This document shows, piece by piece, positions 1-9,845 of a stretch of DNA of 64,000 nt. The notes under the pieces are model-generated. The model was not told the DNA's origin and ran no database searches. It saw nothing but the letters and a program-made list of their open reading frames with translations. How positions within the stretch are numbered: the stretch's first letter is position 1; each line of letters starts with the position of its first letter. Both the position numbers and the translations under genes were made by a program. The stretch is from an uncultured Bacteroidales bacterium (GTDB lineage: Bacteria > Bacteroidota > Bacteroidia > Bacteroidales > JAUNSR01), in assembly GCA_947074145.1 (NCBI GenBank), contig CAMTOJ010000001.1, positions 62,001 through 126,000 on the forward strand, read 5' to 3'.

Positions 1-1011
1 TATCATTATTATACATAATATGTAATAAGAAAACCTCCCCTCAAGAAATGGCATATGTTGAAAATTCATACCATATATACCTGCAATGAAAGTAAGTGGA
101 ATGAAAATAGCAGAAAAGATTGTCAAAACCTTCATCACATCATTTACACTATTAGATATATTAGCGTTATAGCTATTTTGCTGGTCTGAAATCATTGAGT
201 GATAAATCTCAATAACTTCAAGCGCCTGAGTAGTTAAACCCTCAAGATCTTTAAGATAATTGTATGTTCTTTCGTTTATCAATTCAGAATCAGAAACCAG
301 GAATCTGCTAATAAGCTCTTTCACAGGACGAACATTTTTTCTTATATAAGCGAGTTCTGTTTTAAAATGATATATTTTTTCAATAATCTCTTTTCCGTTT
401 TCTGTTATCTCCTGCTCCTGCTCCTCAATATAGCTTCCCAAAGTCTCAATATTGTAAATATAATGATCCACCAAAGTGTCCATCATTGCATAACATAAAT
501 AATCAGTCGATAAAGCTCGTATTCTTGTGCGTCCATCTTTTATTCTTTTTAATATATCGTTGAAATTATCTTTAGGACTTTCCTGAAACGATATAAGATA
601 ATTTTTTCCAACAATTATTGACACCTGATCAACATGAAACTTATTAACTTCATCATCTATATACATTGATTTCATTATCACATAAAGATGATTCTCATCA
701 TCCATAAACTTAGGCCGTTCATCAGTATTTAGGATATCTTCCATAAATAGAGAATTAAGATTAAATTTTTGTCCTAATTGTTCTATAAGTGTAATATCAT
801 GTAATCCATGAATAGAGATCCATGTAATATACTGATCAGAGAGATAATCCTCTATTTTATTAATACTGTTTACAGTTTCACTTTCAAAAATATCCTGATT
901 ATATTTGATAATGGTTATCGACGGGGTTTCGATTTTTTGTTTACCAATAAAAATCAACGATCCCGGTGCTGCACCTTTTGACTTCTGTTTATCCTTGAGA
1001 AATCGTGCCAT
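1..1011 (-). CDS. corA: CorA-family Mg2+/Co2+ transporter (C-terminus cut by window edge)
   Basis: Own translation of the minus strand from the ATG at 1011 (MARFLKDKQKSKGAAPGSLIFIGKQ...) to ...IFIPLTFIAGIYGMNFQHMPFLEG..., which contains the CorA YGMNF motif. Absent from the ORF track because it is open at the edge. Confidence 0.93.
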   Translation of the reverse strand, partial: MARFLKDKQKSKGAAPGSLIFIGKQKIETPSITIIKYNQDIFESETVNSINKIEDYLSDQYITWISIHGLHDITLIEQLGQKFNLNSLFMEDILNTDERPKFMDDENHLYVIMKSMYIDDEVNKFHVDQVSIIVGKNYLISFQESPKDNFNDILKRIKDGRTRIRALSTDYLCYAMMDTLVDHYIYNIETLGSYIEEQEQEITENGKEIIEKIYHFKTELAYIRKNVRPVKELISRFLVSDSELINERTYNYLKDLEGLTTQALEVIEIYHSMISDQQNSYNANISNSVNDVMKVLTIFSAIFIPLTFIAGIYGMNFQHMPFLEGRFSYYILCIIMI

Positions 1012-1304
1012 ATATTTGCCTTGTTAATTAATTATTTCACTTATTTGTAAAGAGTTATTAGGCTTTACTTAAGTAATAACAATAAAAAGAAAAAAAAGAT
1101 TTAATAATTCATTAATCTATAAACATCCTTCTCCTATATATAAATAATTATAGATGATTATAATTAAAGTTCAATATCTTTTTGAGTATGATTTGATTCA
1201 CTTTATTTAATCTCTATCAGACATTGATATATCATTAATTATACTAATTTTGGTTATATCACATTACATAAAAGCTTACATCACATTATATAATATAAGA
1301 TATC

Positions 1305-2402
1305 ATGATTAAATATATTTTACCTGTACTCTCGGCACTTACTATTTTAACCTCCTGTACTGAAAGAGATGCAAAAAAAGAGTTAAAAAGCAAGATTGGC
1401 CAAATGCTTATAGTAGGTTTTCAAGGTACATCTCTTGATGAAAAGATCTCTAAAGAGATTAAGAATAATAATATAGGTGGTATAATACTCTTTGAAAGAA
1501 GTCTAAGTAATCCACAAGCTCCACGGAATATTGTAAATAAAGAACAACTTCTAAATCTTACAGCTCAGCTTAAAGCTTTGAATGAGATACCAATGCTGAT
1601 AAGCATTGATCAGGAAGGTGGTACGGTAGCCAGGCTTGCTCCGGATCGAGGATTTTATAATCCGCCATCAGCAATGTATATAGGTAATCTATCATGCATT
1701 GATTCCTCGCGTTATTATGCAGGGCGAAATGCTATGCAATTAGAAGAGTTGGGAATTAATATGAATTTCACTCCTTGTGTAGATATGATAGTCAATCCTG
1801 ACAACCCTATTATTGCCCTTCGAGAAAGAGCCTTTTCAAACAATCCCGATATAATAGTAAAAGAAGCTGAAGTTGTTGTTCAGGAGCACCGTAAACATGG
1901 TATTATTACCTCTTTAAAGCACTTTCCCGGTCACGGAAGTTCCAAAACAGATTCCCATTTAGGCCTAACAGATGTTACGAATACATATATTGAAGAGGAA
2001 TTGATCCCTTACAAACGATTAATTAAAGATAATTACGCTGATATTGTAATGGTAAGTCATCTGTTTAATTCAAATATAGATCCTGATTTTCCCGCTTCTT
2101 TATCAGAAAAGACTATAAAAGATCTGCTTCGTAATCAACTAGGATTTGAAGGTGTTGTTGCAACAGATGATATGCATATGGGGGCAATTACAGATGAATA
2201 TTCTTACCCTGTAGCTCTCGAACTTGCTATAAATGCCGGTGTTGATATGATAATAATAGGAAATAATGCAAAGATATATGAAGAAGATCTTATATCTGAG
2301 ACTGTAAAAATAATCTATGATCTTGTAACTCTCAATCGTATATCTCATGAACGAATTGATGAAGCGTATGCAAGAATAATGAAACTTAAAGAGAAACTTT
2401 AA
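1305..2402 (+). CDS. Glycoside hydrolase family 3 protein (beta-N-acetylhexosaminidase/NagZ-like), lipoprotein
   Basis: Lipobox-like LTSC near the N-terminus; GH3 motifs SIDQEGGTVARL, KHFPGHGSSKTDSH, VATDDMHMGAI. Confidence 0.9.
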   Translation: MIKYILPVLSALTILTSCTERDAKKELKSKIGQMLIVGFQGTSLDEKISKEIKNNNIGGIILFERSLSNPQAPRNIVNKEQLLNLTAQLKALNEIPMLISIDQEGGTVARLAPDRGFYNPPSAMYIGNLSCIDSSRYYAGRNAMQLEELGINMNFTPCVDMIVNPDNPIIALRERAFSNNPDIIVKEAEVVVQEHRKHGIITSLKHFPGHGSSKTDSHLGLTDVTNTYIEEELIPYKRLIKDNYADIVMVSHLFNSNIDPDFPASLSEKTIKDLLRNQLGFEGVVATDDMHMGAITDEYSYPVALELAINAGVDMIIIGNNAKIYEEDLISETVKIIYDLVTLNRISHERIDEAYARIMKLKEKL

Positions 2403-2406
2403 TTTT

Positions 2407-2462
2407 AGAAGAAAAAAGAGAACACTACTGTAAAACTTACTTTTGTGTTCTCTTCTTTTTTA
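2407..2462. terminator. Bidirectional intrinsic terminator between the GH3 gene and trpA
   Basis: Inverted repeat aagagaacac...gtgttctctt flanked by A-rich and T-rich tracts, between convergent genes. Confidence 0.7.
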
Positions 2463-2480
2463 TTTTTAATCCTTTTTCCT

Positions 2481-3254
2481 TTATCTTCCCACTGCACTCA
2501 TAAGTTTATTTATAGCTTCTGTAGAATTGATTGATTCTCTTAAAAGACGAATGAAAAACGATCCTATTATTGCCCCTCCTGAATAATTGTTAGCCTCATC
2601 AAAAGTTTCTTTATTTGAAATTCCGAAACCTATCATTCTCGGGTTTTTCAAATTCATTGAATTAATACGATTAAAATACTCTTTTGTCTCTATCGGAAAA
2701 CTATTTTTAGCTCCTGTTGTCGATGCTGTTGAAACCATATATATAAATCCCGAACTATGCTCATCGATAAGTTTTATTCTTTCTTCAGATGTCTCAGGTG
2801 TGATAAGCATTGTAAATCTCAAATCATATTTATCTCCAAGAGACTTGAAATTCTCCATATATTCGTCAAATGGAAGATCCGGAATAATAACACCGTCTAT
2901 CCCGCATTTTTTACAACATTGACAAAATCTTTCTATCCCAAATTGAAGTATGGGATTAAGATAACCCATAAGAATTAATGGTATTTGAGTCTTTTCTCTG
3001 ATATTCTCAAGCTGAGAAAACAAAAGGTTTAAGTTCATACCGTTTTTTAAAGCATCACCAGATGATTCCTGTATTACAACTCCGTCAGCCAAAGGATCAG
3101 AGAATGGTATACCAATCTCAATCATATCTGCTCCTTGTTTGTCAAGTTCAAGAATAATATCCCGTGTTGAATCCAATTTTGGGAAACCTGCGGTAAAATA
3201 CACTGATATTCTATCTTTTTTTTCTTTAGTAAATTCTGTATCTATTCTATTCAT
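2481..3254 (-). CDS. trpA: Tryptophan synthase alpha chain
   Basis: YFTAGFPKLDSTRDIILELDKQGADMIEIGIPFSDPLADGVVIQ; start set at MNRIDTEF, internal to the longer track ORF (2481..3299). Confidence 0.95.
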   Translation of the reverse strand: MNRIDTEFTKEKKDRISVYFTAGFPKLDSTRDIILELDKQGADMIEIGIPFSDPLADGVVIQESSGDALKNGMNLNLLFSQLENIREKTQIPLILMGYLNPILQFGIERFCQCCKKCGIDGVIIPDLPFDEYMENFKSLGDKYDLRFTMLITPETSEERIKLIDEHSSGFIYMVSTASTTGAKNSFPIETKEYFNRINSMNLKNPRMIGFGISNKETFDEANNYSGGAIIGSFFIRLLRESINSTEAINKLMSAVGR

Positions 3255-3903
3255 TTTCTTTGTTTTTAATCTGTGAAACAAATTGAGTGAGCAACTCAAT
3301 ATCTTTTAATCCCGGAGAGATCTCAAAACGGCTATTTAAGTCAACTCCTGAACATGCACTGTTTGAAACCTCATAAATCGATTCCGAATCTTCTGACCCT
3401 ATGCCTCCACTCAATAAAAATGGTGTATCCAGTCTATAAGCTTCAAGTAGACTCCAGTTAAATTTTTTACCCGATCCGCCATACTCCATGCATGGAGTGT
3501 CGAATACGAAATAATCAACCAGACCTTTATAAGCATCGCATTTTGCAAAGTCATCTTCCGATTTAATATTTAAAGCTTTAATCAGCTTAAATCCTTTTTC
3601 ATTTAATTCTTTGCAAAATTCAGGTGTTTCACTACCGTGGAGCTGCAAGTAATCAAGATGAAATTTCTTAGCGATTTTTTCTATATTATCAATCGAATCA
3701 TTTACAAAAACTCCTGTTTTCTTTGCTCTCAGCCTATCTATATTATCGAAAAAATCTTTTTTGTCTGAAATCTTATCAATAATATATCTTGGAGATTTGG
3801 GATAAAATATCATACCTATTAAATCAACTCCAATATTATCAACCATTCTCATATTGTCGATATATGCCAATCCACAAACCTTTATTACCATTTTATGAGT
3901 CAT
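3247..3903 (-). CDS. trpF: Phosphoribosylanthranilate isomerase
   Basis: KVCGLAYIDNMRMV, YLQLHGSETPEFC, FLLSGGIGSEDS...GVDLNSRFEISPGLKD. Confidence 0.95.
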   Translation of the reverse strand: MTHKMVIKVCGLAYIDNMRMVDNIGVDLIGMIFYPKSPRYIIDKISDKKDFFDNIDRLRAKKTGVFVNDSIDNIEKIAKKFHLDYLQLHGSETPEFCKELNEKGFKLIKALNIKSEDDFAKCDAYKGLVDYFVFDTPCMEYGGSGKKFNWSLLEAYRLDTPFLLSGGIGSEDSESIYEVSNSACSGVDLNSRFEISPGLKDIELLTQFVSQIKNKENE

Positions 3904-3912
3904 AAGTTATAA

Positions 3913-4725
3913 TTAGATTATATCAAGTTTTCTCATCATCCCTTCTCCTACCAAAAAACCATTATAACCGGCTTCTCTTAATATCTTAATCTCTTGAGCA
4001 GACGAAACACCACTCTCGGAGATCTTTACTGCCATATCCGGTAGTTTATCATAAAGAGAAAGAGAAACCTCTATATCGGTAACGAAAGTTTTAAGATTTC
4101 TGTTATTCACCCCTATTATATCAATATTATCACAATAATGATCAAGTTCCTCTTCATTATGGACCTCAAGCAATGTTTCCATATTAAGAGCATGAGCCAA
4201 GGATGCAAATCTCTTTACCTCATCTTTAGTAAGACAAGCAGCTATCAGTAATATTGTGTTGGCTCCAAGATATGAAGACTCAAGAATCTGGAACTCATCT
4301 ATAATAAAATCTTTGCGAAGCATTGGCTTTGTGGTCATTGATCTCGCCTTTGAAAAATCGTCGTTATTTCCTCCGAAATATTTAGTATCAGTCAGAACAG
4401 ATATACCGGCTACATTTTTTTCATTATATAACGGTATCACCTCACCAACAACAGCTTCTTTGCATATATCTCCTTTAGAAGGAGAACGACGTTTAAATTC
4501 TGCTATTATTCCATTTCCCGATTTTAATATTGAATTTTTCATTGATATGAATCGGTTTTCATACATCAGGCTTGATTTGTCGAAATAACTATAATAACTT
4601 TCTATAAACTCTATTCTCCTTTCTATTGCTTTTGGTATATAATCATGAGAAAGATTAGATTTATAACGCTCCACAAGAACTCTCTTGTCTGCTACTATTT
4701 TGTCAAGTATATTTTCCATCGCCAT
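3913..4725 (-). CDS. trpC: Indole-3-glycerol phosphate synthase
   Basis: IIAEFKRRSPSKGDI, GGNNDDF, MLRKDFIIDEFQI, IGVNNRNLKTF, ESGVSS, GFLVGEGMM. Confidence 0.96.
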   Translation of the reverse strand: MAMENILDKIVADKRVLVERYKSNLSHDYIPKAIERRIEFIESYYSYFDKSSLMYENRFISMKNSILKSGNGIIAEFKRRSPSKGDICKEAVVGEVIPLYNEKNVAGISVLTDTKYFGGNNDDFSKARSMTTKPMLRKDFIIDEFQILESSYLGANTILLIAACLTKDEVKRFASLAHALNMETLLEVHNEEELDHYCDNIDIIGVNNRNLKTFVTDIEVSLSLYDKLPDMAVKISESGVSSAQEIKILREAGYNGFLVGEGMMRKLDII

Positions 4726-4730
4726 CTCTA

Positions 4731-5726
4731 TTATCTTGATAATTCAACAAATTTCTTAAACACACTTTTGGCCTTTCCACTATCTATAGATTCTTTTGCA
4801 ATTTCAATACATTCCTCTACTTCTTTATCCGGAAGAAAAGTTTGTATAGCATAGGCCGAATTGACAAGTACTGCATTTCTTTGAGCCTTTTCGGCTGTTC
4901 CTGAAAGTACTCTATCAAAAATTGAGGAAGCCTCTTCAATGGTATCTCCACCGAAAAGATCAATTTCATGACATTTCTCCAATCCTATCATCTCGGGCGT
5001 TAAGATAGTTTCTTTCTTATTATTTATAAGTTTAAACTCACCTGTAAGAGATATCTCATCATATCCGTCAAGACTGTGAACTATACAATATGGATTTGAG
5101 TCTTGTTGAAAAAGATAATTGTAAAGACGAGCCATTTTTAGATTGTAAACACCCAATAATTTTCTTGTCGGCATGCCCGGATTAACAAGAGGTCCAAGCA
5201 TATTGAAAAATGTTCTTACTCCTAATTCCTTTCTTATCGGAGCAACGCTTTTCATGATAGGATGAAAAAAAGGAGCATGTAGATAAGTGAAACCGCATTG
5301 ATCCATAATTCTTCTTAGATCATCATTATTGTTTTTAAATTTCACTCCGTGAAACTCAAGAACATTTGATGCTCCACTTACCGAGGTTGCTGCATAATTA
5401 CCATGTTTAATGACCGGAAAACCTGCTCCCGCAACTATAAATGATGAGCATGTTGAAATATTAAAAGTATTCTTATTGTCGCCTCCTGTTCCAACAATGT
5501 CTACCGCATTGTAATCGGAAAGATCCAGTTTTACACATGTTTCAAGTAGCGCGTCTCTAAAGCCTGCCAGTTCATCAAGAGTTATTCCTCTCATCTGAAA
5601 AACAGTCATAAAGGCTGTAATCTGTGCTGTGGAATATTCACCGTTGCCAATTTTTAAAAGTGTCTGACAAGCATCCTCTCTTGTCATTGTCTCACGGTTA
5701 AAAAGTGAGTATAATAGATTTTTCAT
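4731..5726 (-). CDS. trpD: Anthranilate phosphoribosyltransferase
   Basis: DIVGTGGDNKNTFNISTCSSFIVAGAGFPVIKHGN; 331 aa, no fused amidotransferase domain. Confidence 0.96.
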   Translation of the reverse strand: MKNLLYSLFNRETMTREDACQTLLKIGNGEYSTAQITAFMTVFQMRGITLDELAGFRDALLETCVKLDLSDYNAVDIVGTGGDNKNTFNISTCSSFIVAGAGFPVIKHGNYAATSVSGASNVLEFHGVKFKNNNDDLRRIMDQCGFTYLHAPFFHPIMKSVAPIRKELGVRTFFNMLGPLVNPGMPTRKLLGVYNLKMARLYNYLFQQDSNPYCIVHSLDGYDEISLTGEFKLINNKKETILTPEMIGLEKCHEIDLFGGDTIEEASSIFDRVLSGTAEKAQRNAVLVNSAYAIQTFLPDKEVEECIEIAKESIDSGKAKSVFKKFVELSR

Positions 5727-5741
5727 ATGATGTTATCCTCC

Positions 5742-7205
5742 CTACAATTTATAGTTATTTACATTGGCAACATGTTGTGCCATATCTATTGCACTACAGA
5801 GTGCACCTAACTTGTTGTTTACCTCTTCAAGTTCAGATTGAGGATTCGATTTGGCAACAACACCTGCTCCTGCCTGGAAGTATAAAGTATTATCTTTACT
5901 TAAAAAACTTCTGATAGTGATAGCCTGATTTATATCGCCATCAAGGCCAATATAACCGATACATCCACCATAGAAACCTCTTGATTGTGGTTCATACTCA
6001 CCAATCAACTGTAAAGCTTTCACTTTAGGAGCACCCGAAAGAGTTCCTGCAGGGAAAGTATCCATAAACGCTCTCATTGGGTTTTCCTTATTTTTAATGA
6101 GTCCTGTTACTCTTGATACGATATGAATTACATGAGAATAGTATTGAAGATCTTTATATCTGCTCACTTTTACTTCCGTTGCATTTCTTGAAAGGTCATT
6201 ACGAGCCAAATCAACAAGCATAACATGTTCGGCGTTCTCTTTTGGATCGTTAAGAAGTTTTTCAGATATCACCTGATCTGTTTCTTCATCTCCGCTTCTT
6301 CGGAATGTTCCCGCAATTGGATCTATATAAGCAGTGCTTCCTTTAATTCTGAAGTGTGTTTCGGGAGATGATCCGAATATGCGATATGATCCGAAATCAA
6401 AATAAAAAAGATATGGGGAAGGATTGACAGAGCGCAATGTTCGATAAACATTAAAATCATCACCAAGAAAATCTTGTTCAAATCGACGTGACAAAACTAT
6501 TTGAAATACATCACCTCTTTTACAATGATAAATACCTTTTTCTACAATATTTCTGAATTGATCATCGGTCAGATTAGTTCTCTTCTCTCCAACTAAAGAA
6601 AATCCGAATAGATCAAGATTATTATTCTCAAGGTCTTTTATCACCTTTTCAATATTAGATGTTTCTCCATTGCATAAATTTTCAACAAGATACATCTCGT
6701 TTCTGAACATATCCATCACTATTACATATCTATAATAGATATAATTCATCTGAGGAATATCTTTGCAGTTTTCTACCGCTGGATTAAACTTTACAGGTTC
6801 AACATAGCTTACGGCATCGTAACTTGTAAATCCAAAAAGTCCGTTAACTCCTGTTGGATTCGATTCCTGTATTTCCCCCAATCTACCCTGCTTAGTTGAG
6901 TTTGATTCGGTTTTGAAAGAATCTGTAAATCTCTTAAAGGCATCATAAACAGTGTTGGTTGATTCAATCTTTTCTCTTGTCGTTTTACCATCAGGATAAT
7001 CACATTCTATTTCTCCTTTATTAACACAAAACTTAGCAATTGGCGCAAATCCTATAAATGAAAAACTACTTTCAGGGGTGCGATATTCTGCTGATTCAAG
7101 AAGTGCTGATTCATGATAAAGATCTCTTATCTTTAGATACAACGATACCGGAGAATGCATATCGGAAAGTAATCGGCAACTATAATTTTTTATATTGTAT
7201 TCCAT
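5742..7205 (-). CDS. trpE: Anthranilate synthase component I
   Basis: Chorismate-binding motifs: IDPIAGTFRRSGDEETD, AEHVMLVDLARNDLSR, MRAFMDTFPAGTLSGAPKVKAL. Confidence 0.96.
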   Translation of the reverse strand: MEYNIKNYSCRLLSDMHSPVSLYLKIRDLYHESALLESAEYRTPESSFSFIGFAPIAKFCVNKGEIECDYPDGKTTREKIESTNTVYDAFKRFTDSFKTESNSTKQGRLGEIQESNPTGVNGLFGFTSYDAVSYVEPVKFNPAVENCKDIPQMNYIYYRYVIVMDMFRNEMYLVENLCNGETSNIEKVIKDLENNNLDLFGFSLVGEKRTNLTDDQFRNIVEKGIYHCKRGDVFQIVLSRRFEQDFLGDDFNVYRTLRSVNPSPYLFYFDFGSYRIFGSSPETHFRIKGSTAYIDPIAGTFRRSGDEETDQVISEKLLNDPKENAEHVMLVDLARNDLSRNATEVKVSRYKDLQYYSHVIHIVSRVTGLIKNKENPMRAFMDTFPAGTLSGAPKVKALQLIGEYEPQSRGFYGGCIGYIGLDGDINQAITIRSFLSKDNTLYFQAGAGVVAKSNPQSELEEVNNKLGALCSAIDMAQHVANVNNYKL

Positions 7206-7236
7206 TTTTTCTATTCCTTTTATTGTTCCTAAAATT

Positions 7237-8418
7237 CTATTTTGAGAAATGATTCAGATAAGTGTCCATATCTTTGTCGCCTCTTCCCGAAACTGTAAGT
7301 ACCACAACTTCATCTTTTTCGAATTTCATCTTTTCAAGTGCTGCAAGAGCATGAGCTGATTCAAGAGCAGGAATTATACCTTCAAGTCTTGTAAGATCAA
7401 GAGCAGCTTTTAATGCTTCATCATCTGTTACTGCATACACTTTCATTCTTCCCGTTTTAAATAAATGAGAATGTAGAGGACCTACACCCGGATAATCCAG
7501 TCCTGCCGAGATGCTATATGGTTCTATAATTTGACCATCATTATCTTGCATTAAAAGTGTTTTAGCTCCATGAATTATACCTGTTGTTCCGCAATGCATC
7601 GTAGCTGCCGTCTCTCCCGAATCAATTCCAAGCCCGCCTGCTTCTACGGCTACCAATTTTGTTCTTTTTTCATTTAGATAATTAAGAAAGGTTCCTGCTG
7701 CGTTACTTCCGCCACCCACACAAGCTATTAGTGTGTCGGGATAATCTCTTCCCTCTTTCTCTTTCAATTGTTTTTTTATCTCCTGGCTTATAACAGATTG
7801 AAATTTAGCAACCATTTCAGGATAAGGATGAGGTCCCATTGTTGAGCCTATTATATAGTAAGTATCGCGTGGATTACAACACCAGTCGCGTATAGCTTCA
7901 TTTGTTGCATCTTTTAGCGTTTTGTTTCCCGACTGAACAGGAACAACTGTTGCGCCAAGCATTTTCATTTTTTCAACATTAGGGCGTTGACGAGCTACAT
8001 CCAATGCTCCCATATATACCACACATGGCATATCCATCAATGCACAAACCGTAGCAGTTGCTACTCCATGCTGTCCGGCACCCGTTTCAGCAATTATTCT
8101 TGTTTTTCCCATTCTTTTCGCAAGAAGTATCTGACCAATTGTGTTGTTGATCTTATGTGCTCCGGTGTGATTAAGATCCTCTCTTTTCAGATATATCTTT
8201 GCTCCATACTTTTGAGAAAGACGATTAGCATAATATAATGGTGAAGGACGTCCTACATAATCTCGAAGAAGAGTTTCAAACTCTTTCTTGAAGTCATCAT
8301 CATCAATAGCCTCATAATAAGCTTTCTTTAAATTTTCCACATTAGATAGAAGAATTTCTGGAACGTAAGTTCCTCCGAATTCACCATAATACCCTTTTGA
8401 ATCTATTTTGATTTCCAT
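7237..8418 (-). CDS. trpB: Tryptophan synthase beta chain
   Basis: [52 protein letters not shown]. Confidence 0.97.
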   Translation of the reverse strand: MEIKIDSKGYYGEFGGTYVPEILLSNVENLKKAYYEAIDDDDFKKEFETLLRDYVGRPSPLYYANRLSQKYGAKIYLKREDLNHTGAHKINNTIGQILLAKRMGKTRIIAETGAGQHGVATATVCALMDMPCVVYMGALDVARQRPNVEKMKMLGATVVPVQSGNKTLKDATNEAIRDWCCNPRDTYYIIGSTMGPHPYPEMVAKFQSVISQEIKKQLKEKEGRDYPDTLIACVGGGSNAAGTFLNYLNEKRTKLVAVEAGGLGIDSGETAATMHCGTTGIIHGAKTLLMQDNDGQIIEPYSISAGLDYPGVGPLHSHLFKTGRMKVYAVTDDEALKAALDLTRLEGIIPALESAHALAALEKMKFEKDEVVVLTVSGRGDKDMDTYLNHFSK

Positions 8419-8523
8419 AATATATATATACTCTTATTTTTATTTCTTGTTTCTATTCACTTATTATTTGTCATATCCTCTTTTAGATCCTCTGATTTTT
8501 TATCCTATTGATTTGATATGGAC

Positions 8524-8564
8524 AAAAAAAAAGGAAAGAGATTCGCAAGTTCGAATCTCTTTCC
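8524..8564 (-). terminator. trp attenuator terminator hairpin
   Basis: Minus-strand RNA GGAAAGAGAUUCG-AACUUG-CGAAUCUCUUUCC (13-bp perfect stem, 8564-8552 with 8545-8533) followed by U9 (8532-8524), located between the Trp leader ORF and trpB. Confidence 0.92.
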
Positions 8565-8617
8565 CTTTATTATCTTATATATAAATTAATCTATAAATTG
8601 GGATATGACGATATGAC

Positions 8618-8674
8618 TCACGACTTCAGAAGTTGTAAGCGCCACCACCATAGATTATTTATAGAATTATTCAT
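8618..8674 (-). CDS. trpL: trp operon leader peptide, 18 aa (MNNSINNLWWWRLQLLKS)
   Basis: Own minus-strand translation ATG AAT AAT TCT ATA AAT AAT CTA TGG TGG TGG CGC TTA CAA CTT CTG AAG TCG TGA: three consecutive Trp codons just upstream of the attenuator and trpB. Confidence 0.92.
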   Translation of the reverse strand: MNNSINNLWWWRLQLLKS

Positions 8675-8733
8675 AATTGTTCTTTGTTTTTTAATTTGAT
8701 ATATATGAAGATTATTTTCTTTCATATACGTGA

Positions 8734-8741
8734 CAAAAGTA
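8734..8741 (-). promoter_or_regulatory. Candidate Bacteroidetes -7 box for the trp transcript
   Basis: Minus-strand TACTTTTG matches TAnnTTTG, about 60 nt upstream of the leader ATG; no clear -33 TTG. Confidence 0.4.
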
Positions 8742-8861
8742 ATGATATTTTTATAAAACGAAACAGATTAATATTTTTTTTTGAAAAACTTCTCAGTTTT
8801 TTTACATCTTCTTTTCGTCATTGTATTTTAATTATTATTTCCCTTATAATAATTGTAGATA

Positions 8862-9731
8862 TTAATCATCAAAAAAAGATACAATATCGGCAAATACCTG
8901 TAATTTGCCATATTCATTCAAGATTTCATGCTTCATGCCACTATATCTTTTATTTGAGAAATTATAATAACCACTTTTTCTTAATAATGAAAAAGTTTTT
9001 TTTAATCCCCATTTACCTCCTACTACAATATCTTTTTTTCCTGTAATACTAAATATGGGTAAATCTTGATTTTGACAAAGGAAATGTTTTGTTTTTACTA
9101 ATTCTCTTATCGACTCCATGACTGTAAGACATGCATTATTGGTATATGGAAATCCGCATAGAGGATCTTTCATATATTCGAATAGATTTTTTTCATTGTA
9201 ACTAACCCATGTTATGTCGTTTCCATTTTTAATAAATTTTCGCAAAAGCATACTAAAATCTCTCTTTCCTTTGAAAAGAATTATGCAATGTGCAATGAAA
9301 ATACCTAATGGTGCTAATCTTTGATAAGGAACTGTTCCGCTTAAGATTAGTTTTTTTATAAGTGTATCATTTCTTTCAAGATATATACGTGCAAATACAG
9401 ATCCTAAAGAGTGACCTAACATATATAGATCTTTGCCAGGATTGAGTACTTTGAAATACTCTGAAACCATCACCAGATCTTCTATTACTGGTTTAAAGCC
9501 ATCCATATAGCCTAAAGTATATTTTCTGTCTATTGAGGCTCCATGCCCTCTATTATCACAGATAATTGCTGAATATCCTTTTTCATTCAAATATCGGCAT
9601 AATTCATAATATCGCTCTTTATGTTCTGCTTGTCCATGAATAAGCTGAACAAGAGCTTTTGGCTCCTCTATATCGAATAAGGCTACTGAAAGTCTGAGAC
9701 CATCTTTTGCAGTCAGAAAAAACTCCTTCAT
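8862..9731 (-). CDS. Alpha/beta hydrolase, monoacylglycerol lipase/lysophospholipase-like
   Basis: LIHGQAEHKERYYELCRYL, DNRGHGAS, MLGHSLGSVFARIY (nucleophile elbow GHSLG), MKHEILNE. Confidence 0.85.
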   Translation of the reverse strand: MKEFFLTAKDGLRLSVALFDIEEPKALVQLIHGQAEHKERYYELCRYLNEKGYSAIICDNRGHGASIDRKYTLGYMDGFKPVIEDLVMVSEYFKVLNPGKDLYMLGHSLGSVFARIYLERNDTLIKKLILSGTVPYQRLAPLGIFIAHCIILFKGKRDFSMLLRKFIKNGNDITWVSYNEKNLFEYMKDPLCGFPYTNNACLTVMESIRELVKTKHFLCQNQDLPIFSITGKKDIVVGGKWGLKKTFSLLRKSGYYNFSNKRYSGMKHEILNEYGKLQVFADIVSFFDD

Positions 9732-9845
9732 TTTAAGTTGGTTTAGTTCTATTTCTTATTTCTCTATTATATAAATGTGTTTAAAGGAAGTTTGGTTCTT
9801 TTTTTAACCTATATCATGTCTTAATTTGTCTTGATTGTTCTATAT

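Noticed and set aside
2587-2922. Plus-strand 111-aa ORF opposite trpA
   Set aside because: Antisense shadow ORF of trpA; no independent evidence.
8684-9046. Plus-strand 120-aa ORF near the trp leader
   Set aside because: Low-complexity Phe/Ile-rich translation in an AT-rich region, overlaps the promoter/leader region and the 3' end of the lipase gene antisense; no domain.
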